64,000 nt of DNA from Purpureocillium takamizusanense (taxonomy: Eukaryota > Ascomycota > Sordariomycetes > Hypocreales > Ophiocordycipitaceae), in NCBI RefSeq assembly GCF_022605165.1, contig NC_063070.1:2046001-2110000 (forward strand), written 5' to 3'. The notes under the pieces were generated by a model that was not told the DNA's origin, did no database searches, and saw only the letters and a program-made list of their open reading frames with translations. Of the stretch, positions 47,697-56,217 are shown in pieces (position 1 is the stretch's first letter; the number at the start of each line of letters is the position of its first letter). A program made the translations under genes and the position numbers.

Positions 47697-48683
47697 TCAA
47701 GCTGCAAAACTGCCGATCATCTTTTTCACGCCCCGAAGGAGGACAATCTCAGCATGGACGACGGGCCCGCGGCTCGGCTTGGAGTGAACCTCGTCTTCCA
47801 GCTCGGCGATTTTCGCACCCAGCTCGCGGTCATAATGCGCGGCGCACCCCGCGGTCGTCTTGAAAATCTGCTTCAGTGCCGGCCCGGCGAACAGATCGCT
47901 GTTTACCGTCACAACAATCTCCACCAAGTCCCGGTACGGCAGGCCGCATACACCGCTGTTGACATAGCACGCGGGGTGCGACTCGAATGCGGCGTCCTCG
48001 ATGACCTGGCAGGTCGCGCCGCAACGACCGACGGGCTCGACCAGGGCCCACTGCAGGCACGTCATGACGCTCCAGATCCAGGCTTGGCCCGAAGGCGAGA
48101 AGCCGTCGAGGTTGTGTGCGAAGCGACCGCAGTTCTTGGCCCCGTACCGGATAGGATAGCCTCCAGAACCGCAGTGGAGCGTGTCCTCGGCGCAGTTGGT
48201 GTAAAAGTCGCACGACTGTGCCGGGACCTGGCAATTCGGCTCGCAAACGGGTCTGCCGGGGCAATCTTGACAGCTGCCGCAGTCGCATGCGGCTCGGCTC
48301 GGCTCGACTCTCTTGGCCTGGAAGACCTCATGCTGCGCGGAACGATCCGAACCGAAGCGGAGCACAAAGTTTTGCATGATTGGGTACCCTCGGGTGTCGG
48401 TGGCGACAACTGTCACGATCCGTCGGCCGGGTTGGAGGCCGGGAACAACGATGGCGTTGCGCGAGACGGTCGTGTTGAGCAGCGTGCCCATGGCTGAGTG
48501 GGGTGCGGCACCGAAGTCGCCGCGGATGAAGACGGCGTGCTCATCGCCCAGCTTAGCGCAGGGAGATCTGACGGTAAAGGGCACATGGGGGGCATTGAAG
48601 CGATCTTCGTCTGCACCATCGAGGACAAGCGACGGCGCACAGGCCGTGGCGCCGAGTGCCAGAGCGAGCATGTACAGCTTCAT
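47697..48683 (-). CDS. Secreted cysteine-rich protein, conserved but unassigned
   Basis: Intronless, 328 residues from the ATG at 48683, which gives a signal peptide (MKLYMLALALGATACA). The open frame extends 47 codons further upstream, but those residues are basic and unlike a leader. The N-terminal 110 residues look beta-rich (HVPFTVRSPCAKLGDEHAVF, RRIVTVVATDTRGYPIMQ). A dense Cys cluster follows (CDCGSCQDCPGRPVCEPNC), then CDFYTNCAEDTLHCGSGGYP, NCGRFAHNLDGFSPSGQAWI and VMTCLQWALVEP, loosely recalling stanniocalcin-type Cys spacing. That resemblance is tentative. The C-terminus is helical and basic. Function unknown. Confidence 0.75.
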   Translation of the reverse strand: MKLYMLALALGATACAPSLVLDGADEDRFNAPHVPFTVRSPCAKLGDEHAVFIRGDFGAAPHSAMGTLLNTTVSRNAIVVPGLQPGRRIVTVVATDTRGYPIMQNFVLRFGSDRSAQHEVFQAKRVEPSRAACDCGSCQDCPGRPVCEPNCQVPAQSCDFYTNCAEDTLHCGSGGYPIRYGAKNCGRFAHNLDGFSPSGQAWIWSVMTCLQWALVEPVGRCGATCQVIEDAAFESHPACYVNSGVCGLPYRDLVEIVVTVNSDLFAGPALKQIFKTTAGCAAHYDRELGAKIAELEDEVHSKPSRGPVVHAEIVLLRGVKKMIGSFAA

Positions 48684-49196
48684 TGCGAAGAAGGGTTGGC
48701 GATATAGACGGACATTTCTGGGTAGATGAGCCGGGACAGCACATTCAAATACATTCCGTGTGCGGTGAAGACGATGCCGTAGCCGTGCATGTGAAGGAAC
48801 AGTCTCGAAACAGCGGGTCGGCATTGCACGCCTCGGGCATCGGGGGCACGAAGAAGGCGCAAGGCGCGACCCGTTCCCCGTGGCATGAGGACGGTCGAGG
48901 TTATACCGATGCCGTGCTTAAGTGTCGGGTATAGCCCCCGTTTTAGTCTAACGGGTGCGGTCTCGGTCAGGATGACTACTAGGTACGTCTTACCTAGTAG
49001 TAGTACTGTAGTTAATACCTACCTGTTCTAAAAAGTACTACTACTCTGACATTGGGGTTGGCGTGGCCGAAGCCGACCGACCTGGTCCTTCATCCCCGCA
49101 GCTGCCAGGCCAAGGTCGAAAGTACAGTATGCGTGGTATCCGACTCGAATCGGATCGACCCCGTTCTCTCCTCCGTTAGTACCACCTGGCGCAGCC
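48684..49196. other. Divergent intergenic region
   Basis: Shared upstream region of the secreted Cys-rich gene and the GFA-domain gene. It contains a perfect 11-bp-arm inverted repeat at 48975-49001 and many CTA/TAG repeats around it. Confidence 0.55.
48975..49001. promoter_or_regulatory. Perfect inverted repeat in divergent promoter
   Basis: Arms ACTACTAGGTA and TACCTAGTAGT are exact reverse complements with a 5-nt spacer (cgtct). A further tagtact/agtacta symmetry continues to its right. It could be a dimeric transcription-factor site or a stem-loop; no function is shown. Confidence 0.6.
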
Positions 49197-50434
49197 ATGG
49201 CCACGACACGGGTTGTCTATCGCGGCAACTGCCACTGCGGCCGCTACCGCTACGAGCTGTCGCTACCGGAGGAGATCACGTCGGCGACGGCCTGCGGCTG
49301 CACGCTTTGCGCCAAGAAGGGGTACCTCTGGGTGGTGGCGCCGCCTGACGAGGGCAGCAGTTTCCGCGTGGTGCGCGACGACGGGCGGCTCGTCGAGTAT
49401 TCGTCCAAGGCCCTCCGCGACAAGGTGAGTAACTAGTTAGTTGGTATGCGGGTGGGTGGGTGCCCCCATCGCGAGGCGCCTCATGGCAGTCAGGCAGGCA
49501 GGCAGACCCAGCGGATCCCGAGTTCTGACAGAGTTACGTGCCAGTTCTGCGGCCACTGCGGCACGGGCGTGACGGGCGAGCACACGGCCGGGCCGTTGCG
49601 AGGGCAGTTTCTCGTCAACGTCCGGGCGATACAGGGCGTGAACCCGTTCGAGCTCGAGTAAGACAAGCAAGCAAGAACATCCGCCGCCCGCCGTCCCAGT
49701 GAATGGCGGTGGCTTGCATGAGACTGACGGAGACTTTTGTTGGCAGAACAAACGTCACGATCGTCGACACAGAGGATGAAGGACGCATCGTCGCCGCGAC
49801 GGGCGAGCCGCCTGCGCAGCACGTCTTTGCGTGCCACTGCGGAAACGTCCGGGCAGAGCTCCTGGCGCCTCTATCCGAGCAGCAAGTCAAGGAGGACAAC
49901 TGCAGCTCATGCGTGCGTGTAGGTCGAGCCAACAACCCATCCACTCACCCTTTCCACCCACATCACCCTACCCATCCTTCCATCCTTCCATCCATCCGTC
50001 CGTCATCCATCTCAGCCCGTGGGCCACGTGCATCGCGACGCTCACCTTTTTTGTAGAACGCCTACGTCGGCGCGTACCCGACCAAGGACCAGGTCCGCAC
50101 GCGCGGCAAAGACGAACACGCCTTCGAGTACTTTGGCCTCGGGGCGGAGGAGACGGGGCGCAAATGGGGCGGCCTGGTGCATTGCTCGACGTGCGGCGTC
50201 TTCGTCTTCAACGTCATCTACGGGCCGCCGCTCAGCGTCTTCGACAAGCTCCCGCCGGAGCGAAAGGCCCGCGCCCTCGAGGCGTACCGCCGCAACGTGA
50301 GCTTGCTGCCACTTAACGTGCGCGCCTTGGAGGGCCTCGGCCGGGAGGTCCAGCTCGGCGGCCTCGGGGTCGAGCGCGCGGACGAGGGAACGGACGGCTA
50401 CGCGGAGCGGCTGGGGAGATGGGAAGCTGAGTAA
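49197..50434 (+). CDS. Tandem GFA-domain (glutathione-dependent formaldehyde-activating type) protein
   Basis: Four exons, 49197-49424, 49512-49657, 49747-49912 and 50057-50434, all GT-AG and phase-consistent, giving 305 residues. GFA domains are zinc-binding folds first described for a bacterial enzyme joining formaldehyde to glutathione; most fungal members are uncharacterised. Domain 1 (about 1-125) has the zinc ligands in GNCHCGRYRYE, CGCTLCAKKGYLW and CQFCGHCGTGVTGE. Domain 2 (about 140-260) repeats the layout with FACHCGNVRAELL, DNCSSC, NAYVGAYPTKDQV and VHCSTCGVFVFN. The exon-2 acceptor was chosen at 49510-49511 because it alone keeps the frame into VTCQFCGHCG. No targeting signal. Confidence 0.82.
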
Positions 50435-51033
50435 TGAGCTGGCGGGCTTGTGGTGAAGTCGAGTACTTCGTACAGTACGAAGTATATGTCTTTCGAAGCT
50501 GGGCGCAATGAGAAATGGAAAAGATCGCAACGCCCCCAGCACAGCACACACGGCAAATCCACGACGGATTCTGCGAATGAACTCCCCTCGTTTCATCATG
50601 GTCACATGGCAGACCTCGATCGGCCCGCAACGGGAGCTAACTGGTCATGCGTTTGCGTTCGTATGAGAGGTCTGGCGTCAGTGTACAAACTCCACCGCCA
50701 CACAAAGACGGACGCGCGTCGATCGGGCAAGCCTCAGCGCCAACAACCTACGGCCCGCCCAGGCACAGCCGCGACACGATTCGATGTCAGAAATGCCGGC
50801 CGGGATGCAACGCCCCGTAGTTAGTTCCCACCACCACGCGCGGTGCGGCCGCAGCGGCTCAGCGGCAGGGATCTTGACGGGATGTGATTCCATCATGCCC
50901 ACCTGTGGGTAACCCCCGGCCCGGACTCAGTGCTGACGGGGGCATCCCGCCCCAATCCGACCAGAAAAGAGCTCTCCTTACTTCTCCCTATTGTCCTTGA
51001 ATCTTCAAGACGGGACATGTAAAAAGCCGAGTC
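50435..51033. other. Intergenic region
   Basis: About 600 bp. An inverted arrangement of GTACTTCGTAC and GTACGAAGTA (about 50463-50483) lies just after the GFA stop and may be part of its terminator. No gene supported. Confidence 0.5.
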
Positions 51034-52193
51034 ATGTTGGCGAGACGTGTGCGGTGGACGACAGCCCATCCTGCGTGCAGGCCGCGCTTCGTGGCCGTCC
51101 TCATCGCCATCGTCCTCTGCCTCTCCTTCTCCGCGACGATCCGCGACCTCGCCGATGACGTGCTCCTCTACGAGAGCCGCATCCCGATTGGCATCGACAT
51201 CGACAATGTGACGGCCACGGCGAGGTACTTTGAAAAGACAGCCATCCAGCCGCCCTACAAGGACCAGTTCTGGCTCGTCGGGCAACGGGCGCGGACGCTC
51301 GGCCACTGGCTGCACGTCGCGGACCAGGCCGAGCCGGCACGCACGAAGCGTCGCCTCCTCGCGGCGTCGGAGCGAGCCGCCGCGGCCCTCTTCCCGTTCC
51401 TCAAGTCGTCGCCCTCGCGGCCCCGCAGCTCGACGCCCCTGGCCGACCTCCGCGCCCGCTTCAGGGGTGGCGGGCAAGGCATCGTCATACCCGTCGGGTA
51501 CGGCAACTTGCGCTACGCGGGCCACCTCGTCATGGCACTGCGCGAGGTGCTCGAGTGCCAGCTCCCCATCGAGATCGTCTACGCCGGCGACATCGACCTC
51601 GACGAGCAACGGCGCGATGCCCTCGCGGCGCTGGACACCACGGGCAACATCGGGTTCCTCAACGTGCTGTCCGTGTTCGCCGACGACACGCTGAGCCTGC
51701 TGGCCGGCGGCTGGGCCATCAAGCCGTTCGGGCTGCTCGCGTCCCGGTTCGAGCAAGCGATCCTCGTGGACGCCGACGCCGTGTTCCTGCAGCCGCCGCA
51801 GGTGCTCTTCCAGCAGCGGGGGTTCGCCTCGACGGGGGCGTACCTCTTCCACGACCGGCTCCTCTGGCAGCACGCCTTCGCGGAGCGGCACAGGTGGTGG
51901 CGCGAGCAGGTCCGGGAGCCGGCGTCGGCGGCGCTCAACCGATCGCTCGTGTGGACCGACGACTACGCCGAGGAGTGCGACTCGGGGGTCGTGGTCGCGG
52001 ACAAGGCGCGGACCGAGGTGCTCGCGGGCCTGCTGCACGCGGCGTGGCAGAACACGCGCGACGTGCGCAACGAGGTTTCGTACAAGCTTACGTACGGCGA
52101 CAAGGAGACGTGGTGGCTGGGGCTGGAGCTGGCCGGGTCGGGCTTCGAGTTTGAGGGTCACTACGGCTCGATGATAGGGTGGCGACGGCAGAA

Positions 52194-52225
<32 letters not shown>

Positions 52226-52647
52226 CGACGGCCAAGAACGAGACGAGCGAGGGCGGTAGCGACGGCAGTAGCAGCAGCAGTCGGGACGAAGGCAAGGAAG
52301 AAGAAGAAGAAGAAGAAGAACAAGATGTACGGGTGTGCAGCTTCGTCATCGCGCACACAGACGACGACGACCGCCTGCTGTGGTACAACGGCAGCCTGCT
52401 CAAGAACAAGCTGGCGGACCCGGAGGCGTACGAGGTGCCGACGGACTGGATGCTCGACGGCAGGTGGGACAAGGGCGCGACCAAGCAGAACATGAGCTGC
52501 ATGGCGGGCGCGCCGGCGAGGCCGCTCGACGACGGGCAGCTGACGATCCTGCGACGCAGCATCGAGGGGGCGCGGAGGGCCGACGACGCGCTGCGACGGA
52601 TGGCCAAGGCGGGGGGCTGGTCGTCGACGACGTCGAGGTTCGTCTGA
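51034..52647 (+). CDS. GT71-family alpha-mannosyltransferase-like, type II membrane protein
   Basis: Intronless, 537 residues. The GT71 (MNN1/MNT-type) family adds alpha-1,3-mannose to N- and O-glycans in the Golgi. A short basic N-terminus is followed by one TM anchor (about 18-35, RFVAVLIAIVLCLSFSATI), as in type II Golgi enzymes. The catalytic part starts with GIVIPVGYGNLRYAGHLVMA. It contains the nucleotide-sugar DxD in QAILVDADAVFLQPP (Asp246/Asp248) and TDDYAEECDSGVVVADK, then YGDKETWWLGLELAGSGFEF. A low-complexity insert (about 386-430) of Thr, Ser and Glu runs from ACG and GAA repeats interrupts the domain before VRVCSFVIAHTDDDDRLLWY. Linkage specificity is not determinable. Confidence 0.84.
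52191..52321 (+). repeat. ACG and GAA trinucleotide runs inside GT71 gene
   Basis: In-frame runs encode a Thr tract, an Asn/Ser/Gly linker and a Glu tract. They lie in an exposed loop between conserved parts of the catalytic domain and are likely length-polymorphic. Confidence 0.85.
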
Positions 52648-52697
52648 TGGGCGGCGGCAAGCAACGGGGGAAAGTGACGTGTAAAACCGATGACAGT

Positions 52698-52763
52698 ATG
52701 GTTGACCATAAGATGGAAGTGTATTGAATGCGATGTCTGATGAAGTCCTTGATGAGAGCTATG
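52698..52763. repeat. Direct repeat copy 1 beside secreted-protein gene
   Basis: 66-bp copy matching 53169-53235. The last 30 bp or so (from atgtctgatgaag to gagagctatg) are identical between copies; the first half differs mainly by G:C to A:T changes in the other copy. Confidence 0.85.
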
Positions 52764-52799
52764 TGCGCCTCTATAACCAACCACCTCAGCATAAATGCC

Positions 52800-53120
52800 C
52801 TAGCAATGTTCAAGTACGCACCTGCACTCGCCCTGTCCTGCCGAATTGACTTCCGTGTATCCATAGTTAAAGGCGCCCCCGCATGTCGCCATGTACAAGG
52901 AGGTGAAGCATGTCATGCCTAGAGGGTTACCCTCTCCTGCTGGGAAACAAAGGAATCCCACCGTCTTCAGCCCCCTGTTTATGTTCACATCGCTATTAAC
53001 GCAATCGCATGGGCCCTGGGCTCTAAGAGAAGTCGGGTCCTCCCCGTAACCGATGTCCAGCCACATGCGCCCCTGGACTGCAGTCATGAGAGCCACAACG
53101 AAGGTTGAATAACGCATCAT
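52800..53120 (-). CDS. Small secreted protein with eight cysteines (effector-like)
   Basis: Intronless, 106 residues. A signal peptide is clear (MMRYSTFVVALMTAVQG). The mature part of about 89 residues has eight Cys, including CDC near its start, FLCFPAGEGNP, MTCFTSLYMATCGG and a C-terminal ECRC...C. An even Cys number and small size fit the secreted effector or antimicrobial class of ascomycetes, but no family is recognised. The gene lies entirely between two copies of a 66-bp direct repeat and next to AT-rich, transposon-bearing DNA, a typical setting for lineage-specific secreted proteins. Confidence 0.66.
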   Translation of the reverse strand: MMRYSTFVVALMTAVQGRMWLDIGYGEDPTSLRAQGPCDCVNSDVNINRGLKTVGFLCFPAGEGNPLGMTCFTSLYMATCGGAFNYGYTEVNSAGQGECRCVLEHC

Positions 53121-53168
53121 CTTAGTCGTAAGGGGGCGGGTAGGGCGTTAGCTTAATGGATAAATTAT

Positions 53169-53235
53169 ATAGTTGATTATAAAGATGGATATATATTGAA
53201 TGTAATGTCTGATGAAGTCCTTGATGAGAGCTATG
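53169..53235. repeat. Direct repeat copy 2 (AT-shifted)
   Basis: 67-bp counterpart of 52698-52763. Differences in the first half are mostly G to A or C to T relative to copy 1 (for example gacc to gatt, tgcgatg to tgtaatg), plus one inserted A. Confidence 0.85.
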
Positions 53236-53380
53236 GAAGGTTTTTTTTTCTTTACTTAATGTAGCGGAATTCTGACGTCCTATATAGCTATCTAACTTTA
53301 ACTACTGATCTCGGTGACTTTCCAGTATTCCTAATTAGCTACATCTTCCTCAATCTTCGGCAATTATCGTAAGGCATTTA

Positions 53381-53425
53381 CGAAAACACGAAAACACGAA
53401 AACACGAAAAGACGATAATGAATAC
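53381..53425 (+). repeat. cgaaaaca tandem repeat, copy A
   Basis: Four consecutive 8-bp cgaaaaca-type units followed by gacgataatgaatac. The same block recurs at 53530-53566. Confidence 0.85.
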
Positions 53426-53529
53426 GTGAGGCATTTTTATGTACCAAAAACAGGTTTTATTCCCCTCATTACGTAGCAAGAAAAAGCAAGTTCTTTACAT
53501 ATGATATTAAGTTACTGTAGTTGATAATA

Positions 53530-53566
53530 CGAAAACACGAAAACACGAAAATACGATAATGAATAC
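53530..53566 (+). repeat. cgaaaaca tandem repeat, copy B
   Basis: Three units followed by tacgataatgaatac. Its end runs directly into the left end of the TIR element at 53564. Confidence 0.85.
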
Positions 53567-53776
53567 CGTATAAACTCGCGAAATTCGGCACTGCCCCACA
53601 GCGGGAGGTCAGGGTTCATGGCAGGCACTTACCTCAGAAAAGGCATCCGTCACCCGCATGTCATTGAAATCATCTCGCTAATCGTGTTCTTGGGAGAGTT
53701 GAGCCAATAAATCCCTTGTCATATGGGTTTCACTTGAGAAGTGGGGCAGTGCCGAATTTCGCGAGTTTATACGGTA
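53564..53776. mobile_element. MITE with perfect 36-bp terminal inverted repeats
   Basis: Left end 53564-53599 (begins taccgtataaactcgcg) and right end 53741-53776 (ends cgcgagtttatacggta) are exact reverse complements over 36 bp. The terminal TA on each side is consistent with a TA target-site duplication around 34-bp TIRs, as for Tc1/mariner-type elements. The 141-bp interior has no coding capacity, so it is a non-autonomous element. Perfect TIRs imply recent insertion or little mutation. Confidence 0.88.
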
Positions 53777-54227
53777 CGGGATATGGGAGGCTAGGGGCCG
53801 CCGTGGGGTAATAGCATACTTACCATTTCGCGTAGCTTCTACGATGAGGTACAGTAACAGCAGTTAATACTTGCAATGTTTCCGGTGCAGTGGCAGAGGA
53901 GTTATTCACACAGTTCGCCATGGAACGAAGCCGAACTTGTTTCCCAGGCAGATGGTCAGAGAGAGACGGGTACCGCAGCCGACCGGGTGCGGAGAGCGAT
54001 GCTCGGCCACTAACTACTAACCAGTACTAACTTTAGTACCTTAGGTACTGCGAGGATGCAGATGTAGCTACTACCAAGTCGCTTTGTACATCGTCTCGCA
54101 CAAGGTGCCCGCCTGCGTTACGTCGTGCTGTCACAAACCCCGCCCTGCAGTGGTGGCCCAACGGCATACCTGTGTACTTCGTATACATACGACGTCCTCG
54201 AGGCATCACCGCTATCGGGGCTGCACC

Positions 54228-55604
54228 ATGACACTGCGGAGAGCAGAGCCCACCATGGCGACGCAGGTTCCCAGTGCTGCCGGCACCCCGGCCCGGCTCA
54301 TCAAGCCGTGGATGTTGCCCCCGCAGACGTCGTACCTCTTCAAGAACGCCAACGTCGTCGACACGGTCGAGGGTGTCGTGCGGAAGCAGACGGTCAGGCT
54401 GGCCGATGGCCTCATACAGGCCGTGGGCGAACGCATCGGGGCGGGGTCCCACGACGTCGTCGTCGACCTCGACGGCAAGTTCCTGTGCCCAGGGCTCATC
54501 GACTGCCATGTCCACCTGAGCGCCGTGGCCGGCAACGCGAGCCTCGCCGCGAGCGCGTTCCCGTCGGACCCGGCCGTCTCGTACTTTCGCCAGCCCTTCT
54601 TGTGCGCGCAGATGCTGAGCCGCGGCTTCACGACGGTGCGTGACACGGGCGGCGCGACGCTGGCCCTCAAGGAGGCCATCGACGACGACGTGTTCCCCGG
54701 CCCGCGGCTCGTCATCTCCAACAAGGCACTCTCGCAGACGGGCGGGCACGGCGACGCCCGCGGGCCGCACCAGGCGCACCAGCAGTGCTGCGGCGGCGGC
54801 GCCGACACGCTGCTGACGCAGGTCATCGACGGCGTGCCGGCGTGCATCCAGGCGGCTCGCCACCAGATCCGCACGGGGGCCGACTTTATCAAGATCATGG
54901 TGGGCGGCGGGGTGGCCTCGCCCACCGACAGGCTAGACAACACGCAGTTCACCGCCGACGAGATCCGGGCCATTTGCGAGGTGGCCGACTCGTACGGCAC
55001 CTACGTGACGGCGCACGCGTACACGCCAAAGGCGATCCGGCACGCCGTCGACAACGGCGTCCGCTGCATCGAGCACGGCAACCTCATCGACGAGGAGACG
55101 GCCAAGTTCATGGCGGACCACGACGTCTGGCTCGTGCCCACGCTCATCACGTACCAAGCCATGAGCGAGGACAAGTACGCCGACTTCCTGCCGCCCGTCA
55201 ACCGGGACAAGAACCGCGAGGTGCTCGCCCGGGGGGTCGCCTCGCTGCGCATGGCGCACGACGCAGGCGTCAGCATCTGCCACGGGTCGGACCTACTGGG
55301 GCCGCTACAGGAGGAGCAGAGCCGCGAGTTCGAGATCCGGGCACGGGCGCTCGACGCCGCCGAGGTGCTGCGGGGCGCCACGGTGACGGCGGCGCGGCTG
55401 CTCAGGCAGGACGACTTCCTCGGCCAGGTCGAGGCGGGCTTCGCCGCGGACCTGCTGGTGCTCGACGCGAACCCGCTCGAGGACGTGTCGGTACTGGCGC
55501 GGCCGCAGCAGAACGTGCTGGCGGTCATGAAGAACGGGAGGGTGTACACGAGCCGATGGCGACAGCTGCCCGAGGACGTGGCTCAGTCGATGGCGATGGC
55601 CTGA
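54228..55604 (+). CDS. Metal-dependent amidohydrolase (prolidase / imidazolonepropionase-like)
   Basis: Intronless, 459 residues from the ATG at 54228; a second in-frame ATG follows at 54255 and the frame is open to 54084. The TIM-barrel hydrolase has the two-metal set: His94 and His96 in GLIDCHVHLS, the carboxylated Lys222 in DFIKIMVGGG, and His residues in TAHAYTPKAI and CIEHGNLI. The final Asp is in CHGSDLLG. KNANVVDTVEG and LVLDANPLEDV are the usual flanking beta-sandwich strands. Related fungal enzymes cleave dipeptides or amide bonds (ochratoxinase belongs to this superfamily); the substrate here is unknown. No signal peptide. Confidence 0.87.
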   Translation: MTLRRAEPTMATQVPSAAGTPARLIKPWMLPPQTSYLFKNANVVDTVEGVVRKQTVRLADGLIQAVGERIGAGSHDVVVDLDGKFLCPGLIDCHVHLSAVAGNASLAASAFPSDPAVSYFRQPFLCAQMLSRGFTTVRDTGGATLALKEAIDDDVFPGPRLVISNKALSQTGGHGDARGPHQAHQQCCGGGADTLLTQVIDGVPACIQAARHQIRTGADFIKIMVGGGVASPTDRLDNTQFTADEIRAICEVADSYGTYVTAHAYTPKAIRHAVDNGVRCIEHGNLIDEETAKFMADHDVWLVPTLITYQAMSEDKYADFLPPVNRDKNREVLARGVASLRMAHDAGVSICHGSDLLGPLQEEQSREFEIRARALDAAEVLRGATVTAARLLRQDDFLGQVEAGFAADLLVLDANPLEDVSVLARPQQNVLAVMKNGRVYTSRWRQLPEDVAQSMAMA

Positions 55605-56217
55605 CGAGGTGGAGGAGGAGTCGCTACGGCGGCGGACGCATTGGCGGCGGCGGCGTGTTGGCGAGTCGTGAGTAAGGAGGCACCTTGGTAGTGAGGGTTT
55701 GCGGTAAGCGAGCGAGGTGTCAGGCGGACGGTTCACGCGGGGCGTCCAAGATTGGTGTTTATTAGTGTGTTCACGGGGTGTTTTGCAGCTTTTTGGTGGC
55801 AGAGGATGCGACTCGACCATACGTGACATGTACGAGGACGAGCCACGCAGCCGCGTCTGGGCCGAGCATAAATAATAAGCGACATGAGTCGCTGATGCGC
55901 GACGAGTGATCCGTGGTGAGAGAGGTGCAGGTGCTTGAGATTCAGACAGCCCACGGGTGAAATGGAACATCCGTAGTAACAGCAGCTCACCCACTGTCGC
56001 CCGCTGTCACCCGCTGTGGCAGAAAATTTAGTCAGCGCCCGCGCATGGCCTTCTGCTGGGCGCCTAACTCCCAATCCCAGATCGCAACACCATCGCCAAA
56101 TCGCCAAATCGCCAAACCCCTACCGCCGCCCAATCCTCAAACTCCCCCCTCGACCGGCGGCGCCCTCCTCGGCATCCTCCCTCCGTCGTCGCGGTCTCCC
56201 CCCACGATGCCGGAGTC
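55605..56217. other. Intergenic region
   Basis: About 610 bp between co-directional genes; no gene supported. A caaatcgc repeat precedes the carrier gene (about 56090-56115). Confidence 0.5.

Larger units (their letters stand above)
53121..54227. other. AT-rich intergenic region with repeats and a MITE
   Basis: 1.1 kb without genes. In order: direct-repeat copy 2, AT-rich DNA, two cgaaaaca repeat blocks, the TIR element and the promoter of the amidohydrolase gene. Confidence 0.7.

Noticed and set aside
53381..53566. Regularly repeated cgaaaaca units, CRISPR-like at first sight
   Set aside because: Units are 8 bp and contiguous with no spacers, and the genome is eukaryotic; this is a simple tandem repeat.
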